Of a DNA stretch of 64,000 nucleotides, positions 54,606 through 64,000 are shown one piece after another. Both the position numbers and the translations under genes were made by a program. How positions within the stretch are numbered: position 1 is the first letter of the stretch; each line of letters begins with the position of its first letter. This DNA comes from Anoplopoma fimbria (taxonomy: Eukaryota > Chordata > Actinopteri > Perciformes > Anoplopomatidae). Where the stretch lies: NCBI RefSeq assembly GCF_027596085.1, contig NC_072460.1, forward strand, positions 12,530,326 through 12,594,325, given 5' to 3'. The notes under the pieces are model-generated. The model did no database searches. It saw only the letters and a program-made list of their open reading frames with translations, and had not been told where the DNA came from.

Positions 54606-57600
54606 GAGTCGCCCCACCACGCCAAAAATCTTCATGTATCCCTTTCCAGCATCACATTAATACATTCTGTTTATATCTCTTATGTTTTGCTTTAAGAGAG
54701 ACTGAAAACATGACATAAAATCAACCAGGCTGGTCCGGTGTTTACTCTCACACTGCAGAGTATCATTCCTCACTGGCCCAGATAGAACTTCAACAGACAA
54801 CTGAGTCTGTAATTGTCATTCCTCTGCCATCTTTTTCATTTAAAGGGGACCGCCACAAAAAGGGTGTGAAGTTAGCCGAGGACCCGGGAGACGGAATGAG
54901 AAGAGGACATGAATGGAGAAATTAAAAGAGGGAGAGGAGAGGAAGGGCTGTGCCCGCCTGCCTGTCTGCCTGCCCTGCACCATCCTCCTGACAGGAAGGT
55001 GATGCATGAGCCTACAGAACAAAAATGCAGCGGTGAGTCAGCAAGCGGCCATCTAGAGTCCATCAGATGTCTTAATCAGCCAGCAGAGAGGTCTCTTTTG
55101 TAGGAGAGAAGCCTCGTCGTTCCTGGCAAGCCGGGTTCTGCATGTCTTCTCTCCACGCTGCCTCAGGCACTGAGGACCCTACTTTAGCATCCATTATGCT
55201 GGCAGCATGCACTCTCTCACCCTCATTCAACTTTGGCTGCTTAAGAATTAAGTGCACTCCATCGGGGCTTTCAGTAGAAAAAAATGTCTCGGGGCTATTT
55301 TCTTCACATGGCTTTTTGAAATTATAGGGAAGCTAGCATATAAACGCATGCACACACATGTTATTGTAGACAAAGCAACTACCATCCTCGGATTCCTCTC
55401 GAGCTGAGAAGATAGGGTGACTATTTTCGTCATTAGTGTTGTGCATGAAGCAGCCATTGAGTAACAGCTTTTCAAACAGCAGGAGAGGAATGCAAAGATA
55501 AAGAGGGAGCGAAAACTCAAGGAACAAAAAGAGAGCCAGAAACAGAAAGAAGGGAGGAAACATACCTGAATAGCAAATTAGATTGATGGAGCGAGACAGA
55601 GAGAATTTAAACACTGAGACTCTGAGTTTTATAAATGTGTATCATGTCATGTGTGTTAACTGTTTAAAATCCTAAACTTGAATTGAAGAGAGGCTGACAG
55701 GATGATGAAGTCAAGGGTAAAAAGGTGAAAGAGCGTGAAGAAAACAGAGGTACAAAAAAGAAAAAGGCAGAGGGAGGTAGACAGCCACTACATTAGAACA
55801 ATAGGACCAGAGATTAACAGGAGAATCTTTTCTTTTTTGTAATTTCTTGCTGTTCAGTCTAAATATAGCTCTCCTCTCCTCTCCTTCCCCTCCTCACATC
55901 ACAGACTGGGGTTGGCAGTGGGGAGAGGATAGCGGAGGATTGTCAAAGTTCACTGAGTTTTGATGAATTCCCTCAAGAAAGAGCAAAGCAGATTTGAGAC
56001 TGGCTCAGCTATATTCACTGATGCCAGATAGCCCATCTGAATGTGAACTAAGTGCCTATATGGAGAACAAGAACACACAGCCACTGAGGCTCGCCCCTGC
56101 TCAGTCTGCAGTGTGTATTCAGTCTCTGCAGCAATGATATGTTTTTTCTTCTTCCCTCTATGAAGATGATATTACATCTAGTGTTGTTCAATTCTCCTGG
56201 TGATGTGACGCAGGTGTACTTCATAATATTTCTTTTTTAAGCACTTTCCTTCAAAGTTCACACAGGCCTTCACGATCGAGGCAAAAGGAGAAAACGGATA
56301 CGCAGGTTAATTATCTCGAAGGAATGGCTATCTTTTCGAAACAAGTACCCGCAATAGCTGAGCCTTGGTGCTAATAATACTTTTTTAAATTCTTTGCTTT
56401 GAGGGATAAACAATTATTTTTTTTTTAAAGTCTTGAATATCTGCTTTAAAGATCAGAGAAGACTCTATACTCTGGCTCTGCTACAGACACATTTCAGTTG
56501 GTGACATAAAGGCCCTATCATTTATTTTCTTGCTGAGCAGCGCAGAGCCACCCAGTGCCACCACACTCTTTTACTGTAAGCAACTGAGAAGCTCTGCACC
56601 AACTTGGAACTGAGTGGCTTGCGAAAGGGCACTTCAGAGAGGATGGATTTCCTCAACAAATAGGCAGATTTAAGCACAGCAGCTTTGCAGTCACCTGCCC
56701 ATGTCTCCAACCTTTTGTCTTGTGAAGGTGCACCTTAGTGTCTGTGTGCAGTGGGAGCTGAGGCAGCATTACAGGCAGAGGTGGATCATCCGGAGCCAGT
56801 GCAACCAGAGTAGGGCAGAGTGGATCAATAGGAGAGCCACCCAGATTGATACTCCATCCTGTCCGGAGCAGCTCCACCCTCCTCCTGCTCTAATGTTGCC
56901 TAAGGCTTCTTTCTCCCTGACTGTAATGAGCCCTTGGCAGCCTATAAATAATCACTTCCAAAGCATTTCAACACACGCAACACAACTGCTTTCTCACCAA
57001 ACAAACAAAGGCCTCCCAGTAACAGCCGCCTTGTACGTAGGTTTAAAAACTGGAAACATCTTGTATTAGCCAACCGCGAAGAGAAAAGCTACTGATGCAA
57101 TGAGGACAATGTTATGATGACAGAGAAGATGGCATATAGTGGAGGAAGAGGAGCAGGACACACTGCGAGCCCAAGCCAGGAATTGCTATCTTTCACCCCC
57201 ACTGTCGACTTGGTCTTGCCGGCTACGCTGTGCATACTTAGGTTTTCATCCCCCCAGGGATCCCTCAACCTGACTTCACCAAACTGCTTCAAAGTGCAGA
57301 GAGGCTGGAGCTAACCCACATAAAGCTGTGTGCCCACAGTACAGCACATAATGGCACAGTGCTGCTGCATCCTTCATTAAATCAGATGTGTTTGTTAGAC
57401 GCTGACCTGATTTAAGTTTCAGTTAGGCCTAATTGGTGCGTCTTGGCTAGTGGGCTGAGCTAACTGAGGGAATGTCAGACTTATCAATATGTAATGGTGC
57501 TCTACATTATCAAGCAATCCAGCTTTACATCTAAAGACAGCGCATTTTCGTTCCAGGTTGAAGCTTAAAGGTCTTGGTTGGTTTAAGGTTGGTTTATCAA

Positions 57601-57901
57601 AATAAAAGTAATTTGTGTGTACATAATCCAGATGTTACAGCCAAGAAAGACAGATGAATCATCTGGAGATGTTTAAAATGGTAGAACAGAGGGATGTCCT
57701 AGATAAGACCAGCCAAACATACAGATGAATAAATGAGAGAGTATACATCCTAACGTTAATTCTCATCTTTAGTAATTAAAACTTAATATAAAAATGCAGT
57801 TTCTTAACAGGAACTCAAACAGAAACCGAACTGGAATCTTTGGCCCTCTCAACATTGCTGGTTCATCAAATTTAATCAAGGCATTGCACACTGATGCGTC
57901 G

Positions 57902-57902
<1 letters not shown>

Positions 57903-57994
<92 letters not shown>
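57903..57994. repeat. (CA)46 microsatellite
   Basis: An uninterrupted CA run of 92 bases is followed by a short degenerate CA stretch to about 58020. Frames of His-Thr or Val-Cys here are artefacts. Confidence 0.95.
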
Positions 57995-57997
<3 letters not shown>

Positions 57998-58546
57998 GCA
58001 TGCACGCATACACACACACAAAGCACTCCACTCCTCACGGGATAGGCTTTTAGTGCTCTGTCTCATGCAGTATTTAATTGACCCCACACAGGAAGCCTAG
58101 CGGTCCCAAATGCACTCCTTCCCCCCACCAACGGAGAAAGCATGAATGCCTGCAAGTATGCCCACAGCTTCCCACCACGGCTCCTCTGTCACACATCTGC
58201 ACTAAATGCCATTTTCTGCTTTAGTGCAACTCAGAATTTCCACAGAAATGTCAGCGCTGACGGTGAGGAGTTTGGACGTACATCAAAATTTGTTCAAAAG
58301 GCTCCGAATGTAGATTCAAATTCAGCCATGCCCCACTTTGGCAGCCGCATACATGAACTCACATTTCTCAAACTTTCACTCAAAATTCCAATAGCAGAGT
58401 TGAAAGGCTTTCTTTTTTCTTCAAAGTAAAACCTGTGTCTTATATCACCATCTGATCAGGTATCACTCAAAAAAAGCATATTTATAATGGCCATCAATGC
58501 AATTTGCAGCAGAGATTAGATGCAGCAGAGATAGCAGTGTACTTAC

Positions 58547-58860
58547 TCGGTTGGAGGTTGGAGAGCACACTCCCCGTCTCTCTTGGTCGCTCCCTCTGCT
58601 AGTCAGTCATGGTGTGCTCTCTCTCTTGGGTAACACTGAAGTGTACTGTAGCGTGCTTGTAAGCAGTCTATCCCTCTCTCTTTCTCTACACCCCCCTCCT
58701 CTCTTATTCTCCACCACTCTCAGTACACAACCCTTTGCTACGTCAGTGAGGCTCTCTCTGCTCTGCATATCATCCTTCCCTCCCTCTCTGCTGCTCCCCT
58801 CTCTTACCTTCATCTCTACCTCGCCTGTCCAATAGGTATCTGTATTGCAACCGCATCTTC
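58547..58860 (-). other. Possible non-coding first exon of cacnb3
   Basis: On the minus strand a consensus donor (CCGA followed by GTAAGT, GT at 58545-58546) ends a purine-rich stretch. That stretch carries short upstream ATG frames and no conserved protein. It lies about 4.3 kb upstream of the cacnb3 start exon on the same strand, where an alternative 5' UTR exon would be expected. The link is inferred from strand, position and donor quality only. Confidence 0.25.
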
Positions 58861-59029
58861 AGTTCATTCAGGACTCTCCATCACAACGGAACATCACTGT
58901 GGTGAACAAGATTACCAGGTCCTGTTATGTTCGATGGGATTGAATCTTACAACGTAAAATCTCTGCTCACTGCTCTCGCGATGCAAAATCAATGCACACT
59001 GTCAGATCCAGAAACTCATAATGAACAAA

Positions 59030-59345
59030 AGTATTTGGACGCCTGAATATTACAACCATATGTGTTTGTTCTATTTTCAAAATCACAAGCAATTACTCTG
59101 TGCCTCCACTCTTCTGGGAAGGCTTTCTACATGAATTTGAAACCTGGCTGCAGAGATTTTCCTTTGCATCTATTGGGCCACCTTCACATTTGTGATGTCA
59201 TGCACTGATGGGGGATGAAGGTCATCGCTTACAACAATTTGCAAAATTTAGATCAGGTGTCTGTGCAGGCCGGTCAAAGTCAGGAAATAATTTCTTTATG
59301 CAAATAGCTTTGTGCACGGAGTCAATGTCATGTTGTAAATATAGT
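59030..59345 (+). mobile_element. Fragment of a dispersed Tc1-like MITE family, copy 2
   Basis: It begins with CAAAAGTATTTGGACGCCTG, a terminus I recall from fish Tc1-related MITEs. It then has CTCTTCTGGGAAGGCTTTC, TTTGAAACCTGGCTGCAGAG and GTGTCTGTGCAGGCCGGTCA. The ordered match to the copy near 40 kb, in the same orientation, supports a shared family. The right end was not found. Confidence 0.55.
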
Positions 59346-60006
59346 TGTGTGTTGTATCATTAAGATTTCCCTTGATTGGAACTAACATAACACGCCCAGA
59401 CCAAAAGTACACACAAGTAAGTGCACACTGGTATCTTCAACCATGTTCTCTACCTTACAAACACAAAGACAAAATCCTGAAGAGGAATATCAGCCATATC
59501 TACAGTCCTATCACAATATTATTTCAGCCACTAAGGATTTCAACATGTCAAAAAGCCAAAAGTTTAGAGACTGGAGAAAGTCTGGTGGTGGTGAGGGAAT
59601 ATGGGAGACATGTAAGTTGTCTCTGTTCGACATGTGGAAGCGTCCCCAGTGTAGCTCTCTGTTCACTGAGTGTGTTTGGTGGATGTCATGGCTGGCTGTA
59701 TTCTGACATCTGCTCAGCTGCCAAGTGTACCGTATGTGTCATGGATATGTATGGATGTGGATGTTAAGAAAATAATAATAAAAACTTTCCAAACCAACTA
59801 AACATGCAAGAGAAGAAGAGCTGCTTCATGAATTCATTTCTGCGCAGAACGTTGTACGTAAGATAGAGTGTGAGATCGACAACATGCATCTAAAGACAGA
59901 CCAGTCTGACAGCATAAAACCATGACTACAAATGAAACCTCCAGCATAGCTGAGATTCATAATTCATAGGATAGGTTGCAGGAAACAGTGAAGCGGAGGA
60001 GGAAAA

Positions 60007-60029
60007 GAAGAGAGAGAGAGAGAGAGAGT
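60007..60029. repeat. GA dinucleotide repeat
   Basis: About eleven GA units. Confidence 0.85.
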
Positions 60030-60996
60030 CATTCGACTTCTGCATGAGCAGTAGATGTGAATAAAACATAAAATGAATGAAGGTTTGAAAGTTAAACTCG
60101 ACATTGCTTTGCGCTGAGCGAGAGACAGGCAGAAAAAAGAGCGAGAGCGGCTTTAGGAGCTGCACCCAAGCATTGAGTGCAGATGTCTGTCAGTCTGTCC
60201 CATAAGAAGCGCCTCTGTGGGCAGAGCTGCTGCTGGTGCATTATGGATGAGGGGCTATTTTAAGGTAGCAGGGATGCTGCATTTTGATTTTTGAGTGGAG
60301 GTAGATGACACCTGGCTGCTGCCAAATCCTTTCATGAGTTTGTACAGTACTTGATGGGTTCAGACATGCAGGTACAGCATGTGTTCCAACACAGACCTGA
60401 TCCCTGTTTGAAGTGCGCACGCCAAGAGGAGGGAGGAGGTAAACAGTGACTGATAGTGTCACCAAGCAGCTCTTCACACAGACAGTGTACTTTTTGCACT
60501 GATAAATCACACACACATATGCACATTATGTAATATCTGGTGGGTTGTTGGTTAGATCACTGAGCAGTTCATTATTTACAAAGTGAAATTTAGCAACAAC
60601 AATAAACAACACAAATTTACTCGGCAAACTATTGCTATGCAAAATAAATTGATTTGTACCAAATGCACAAATTAGACAACATTTTAGTTGCTTATTTCAT
60701 TTTTCAAAGAACTCAGTAACTTCTGTCTTCTCAATATCATTCTAAACCAAGTGTCCAATGCCTCACTAAAAGTTATGTAACCAAAATTGAAAAAGTAATT
60801 TGCTGCTTTTTTTTCCAAGAGGAGATGCTTATTTTGATGTGCAAAACCTGCTCCAACGTGACGCTGGAAAGGCTTTTACCACACACCAAAGAATCTCGTG
60901 CAGAGAGACTGACTCGACCCCCTGCAGCTTGCCAACCAGACACACACTTAAGCAGATGTTACCATCATATAGCTCCTGTAGAGGACCTTCTCCAGG

Positions 60997-61163
60997 CTGG
61001 ATAAGGATGGCAGCACGGTCAAAAGCATGTGCTTTGACTTTTCAAGCACCTTGAACTCAGTCCAGACTCCATGGGAGGGGAAACAAGATCATGGAGGTGC
61101 AGATGGACGCCCCAAAGGTGTCCTGGATCACGGATTATCTCACAGGTGGGCCACAGTTTGTCA
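60997..61163 (+). mobile_element. LINE reverse-transcriptase fragment, frameshifted
   Basis: One frame reads LDKDGSTVKSMCFDFSS and then TLNSVQ. A second frame reads EVQMDAPKVSWITDYLTGGP and then QFV. Together they match the order of a reverse-transcriptase segment (F-DFSSAFN, then a D-P-VSWI-DYLT-RPQFV block) of CR1/L2/Rex-type non-LTR retrotransposons. The frame changes at about 61070-61090 and the remainder is missing. This is a dead 5'- and 3'-truncated relic. The clade is not determined. Confidence 0.7.
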
Positions 61164-64000
61164 ACCTTAAGCCATTTATGTTCATTATGGAAAAGACATT
61201 ATCATTCTCTCTATCCATATCTATTATAAATCGAACCTCTAGGAAAGAGTGACCCGCAGCGTGTCATGGTAACCTTTCATTTATTGGCCAGGATGATCAG
61301 GCTTAAGTAAGCAAGTCAGCAACCATCATAACTAACACAAAAAAAGACAACATATCAACATATAAAATACATAAAAAAAATATTGCATTATTATCTTCAT
61401 CACACTGTTTTTCATAAGTATTCTCTGTTCTCTAAGAGACAATTATTACATTTAGAAAAATACTGTAATTACAATTCTGAGTCATTTAGATGAAACTACA
61501 TCATGTACTCGCATATTGTATTTACAGCTACATAATCTATTGCTACACACAAAAATGTGATTGAGGACGGTCCAACTCTAAATTCCCCTCTTCATTTTTT
61601 AGTGTTTGCGAAACAAACAAGCCTTTAATTTTATTTTTTTTACAGTTGCATTGTTGTACTTGTAAATAATAATCTTTTCCTGATGTAATTCTGTTGCAAA
61701 CTGAGAATAAAAGTTACAGTAAGAATATATGATTGTCAAAACGCCTCATAAGCATGCAGGTATAAGTCAGTCTCTCATGTATTGATATTAAAGCAATGAA
61801 GGAGAAAGCTTTTGTTGATTGTGAGTTGATTCCTCTGTACACATTCATAAGGAGTAGTGGAATATAAATGTGGGGGTTTTTTTTACATTCAGATACGAGC
61901 AACAACTGTTGTATCACTCTGACTGCATGTATGCTACGTGACAAAATCATTATTTTATCCTAAATGTAATAACTGTGGCTGACCCTGGAGCAGAACTGTA
62001 ATCATTTCTGTCGTAGCCTAATAAAAGATCAAGTGGAAGCATGGACAGTCCCACAGTGCTGGATGATTGTTTTCATCTGTTGCTCAACCTGAACAATTAT
62101 TTTTATTTTGGTTCAAATGTTTACCATGACAATCTTAAATCCCACTGCAGCTCTCACCTGTCCCTAATTTCTGCTGGCAGACGGACAGTGCCAGCTCTGC
62201 ATGCATCCTATACTCCAAAGTGAAAGATTCCCGGTGAGGTCAGCCTGCCTAATTTAATTATCGGTATCCCAACGAGGACCTGCTTCTACCGTTACTGCTT
62301 GTTTATGTCTGAAGGGACAGTAATGGAGGGCTACACGACGCATGCATCTTGGTCATATTCATCCGTCAAAAATACCTCGACCACCGAAGAGATCTGAAAG
62401 AAGAGACAAGCTGAAAACAACCCACCTCGTTAAGCAGAAAGACGCTTGAATTGGTCAGGGACATCCGCAGTTAACGGGGATCTCGGTCACCTCAGCCCAA
62501 CTTGGGTATAAAAAGAGCCTGTTTGTACAGTAAGAGGTGATCAGTTAAAGGTAGAGCACCTCGTCTCGTCCGAACATTTTCACAACACAGGAGAGAAGAC
62601 GGCTCGGCTGCTGTTTGGTGCTTCATCTGGACGTGAAGCTCTGTCGGAATCTGCTCTGTAAAATCTCTTGTTTCTGGATTCACGGCATGATCAGTGACTG
62701 TACACAAAGCCATAGGCACGGACACACGGATGGATAGATTACAGCTTTCACAATAAATTATGCAAGACCTGCACTTTTCAACACAGCCCCGAGAAATGTC
62801 TGTTTTGATCTTGAATATGTGATGACCGTCTCTGAGTTTGGCATCAGTCCTCTTTAATTTGTGCCCGAACTCGCACACTGACATGTATGTTTGTATTATT
62901 ATAAATTAAATCTACGGTTTCTGATTAACAACATTAATCTGGAGGCAAATGTGGCCCTTGAAGCTGTTCAAGATCTGTAGCTTTGTAACAAATAAAAAAA
63001 TATAGGATGACCCATTCCATATGTCTTTTAATTACACGTCGATAATAATAGTCTACATTGTTACATCAGTACGAGATGTTTTTATTGAGTTATTCTTATA
63101 AAACATATCTAGAGGTGTGTTTGATTGGGGCGCTGTTTTCAGCGGAAGGAGACGTCTTGTGTTCGCAGGCTGGAGATGCGAGGCTACTCGGTTTTCACTG
63201 ATCCAGCACTTTGTCCCCTCACATCCTGTAAACGCCTTCAATTTACACAGGGACAATCGATCTTCAGTCAGCCTATACTGCCAATGTCAAAAAGACAGGA
63301 GAAAGTCACTGTAAACACACTCACTCACACACACGGTGCCACAGAGGGGGCCCACAAAGTCGACTGGAGCAACATTGTGTGGTTATTTCGCACTGCCATG
63401 GACTTGAAGCAGCGTGTTGGTATTCGTGACAGTTCTGGGACAATCGGGAATACAATTGGCAAAATCCAGTGCAAGTAAAATGTAAAGATTCCCTTTTAAG
63501 ATACATAGTAAGTACCCTCTAAGTTCAATTACTGAGTTTAAATTATTTGTTAAAAGTTTTTAGAATAGTGCATATTGTTCCTTTCTACATTGGAAAAAAG
63601 CTGAACTACTGGACACAAGATGATACCTAATCTAACTTCTACATAACTCACTAGACTTATAAAATAAAATACTATTACCTTCACAAGTGCAATAACTATA
63701 TTTCAAGCTGCAAACACTGCTATACACACTTTACCCACCACCGAAGTTAATTCCCTTAAATGCAATTTTTGTATTTAATTAATATTACTACAACTTCCAT
63801 GTCTCTTTTTTAGGACTATGTTTTAACTCAATGCACTTAACAGTTACTATTTATGTTGGTGTGTATGGTAGCCTGTGTCGTATTTATTTCATACTTGAAT
63901 AGATGATGTATTTTTGTTTTTCAAAGTAACATATCTAAAACATCTGTTCTTATGCTTCTGCTGGTGTGACATTTGGCTTTCGTACTGTACGCCCGCAGCT
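61164..64000. other. 3' end of window, no gene recognised
   Basis: AT-rich sequence without recognised coding exons or RNA genes. Open frames at 62492-62884 (minus) and 63125-63478 (plus) have no recognisable domain. In human the next gene beyond CACNB3 is ADCY6; no adenylyl cyclase exon was recognised here. Confidence 0.35.

Larger units (their letters stand above)
54281..58546. other. Region upstream of the cacnb3 first coding exon, no gene recognised
   Basis: It contains a TCTCC pentanucleotide repeat at about 54569-54605, purine- and pyrimidine-rich stretches, and the long CA microsatellite. I looked for the alternative CACNB3 N-terminus beginning Met-Tyr-Asp-Asp on the minus strand and did not find it. 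Confidence 0.35.

Noticed and set aside
57769..58100. Open frames of His-Thr or Val-Cys repeats on both strands
   Set aside because: They are translations of the CA microsatellite.
63125..63478. 117-residue plus-strand frame near the window end
   Set aside because: No recognisable domain or codon bias and no splice context.

Overview
The window looks like nuclear genomic DNA of a ray-finned (teleost) fish, probably a percomorph. The reasons are split genes with vertebrate-type GT-AG introns, many dinucleotide and tetranucleotide microsatellites, a tRNA-derived SINE with a teleost-type body, Tc1-like elements, several MITE-like elements and a decayed LINE fragment. The species call is inference; no search was run.

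Layout. (1) About 1.7-6.7 kb, plus strand: dtx3, a RING plus Deltex C-terminal (DTC) ubiquitin ligase, in four coding exons. (2) 8.9-11.65 kb, plus strand: a second, shorter RING-DTC gene in tandem. It lacks the N-terminal region and has an identical intron layout across the DTC domain. (3) 11.65-26 kb: no gene recognised, but a Tc1-like relic and a TTAA-flanked MITE. (4) 26-36.3 kb, minus strand: rnd1, an atypical Rho-family GTPase, with all five coding exons and a TATA/CCAAT promoter. (5) 36.4-42 kb: no gene recognised. (6) 43.6-54.3 kb, minus strand: cacnb3, the beta-3 subunit of voltage-gated calcium channels, with 13 coding exons including a 20-nt microexon. (7) 54.3-64 kb: no gene recognised. 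It holds a possible upstream first exon, a long CA microsatellite, a Tc1-like MITE fragment and a LINE reverse-transcriptase fragment.

The rnd1-cacnb3 pair in the same orientation matches the human 12q13 order CACNB3-DDX23-RND1, except that no DDX23 coding sequence is seen between them here. DTX3 lies elsewhere on human 12q13, so the block is consistent with shared ancestry.

The four genes are not an operon or a pathway. dtx3 and its neighbour encode probable E3 ubiquitin ligases, rnd1 a GTPase-deficient regulator of actin and adhesion, and cacnb3 a cytosolic channel subunit. Splice sites were assigned by hand from GT-AG boundaries, reading-frame phase and family resemblance. All four reading frames close exactly. 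The least certain parts are the first 13-nt exon of dtx3 and the last exon of cacnb3. No strikingly novel system was found. The most interesting items are the tandem RING-DTC duplication, the predicted myristoylated dtx3 N-terminus, the ambiguous cacnb3 C-terminus and a MITE lying 31 bp from a cacnb3 exon.
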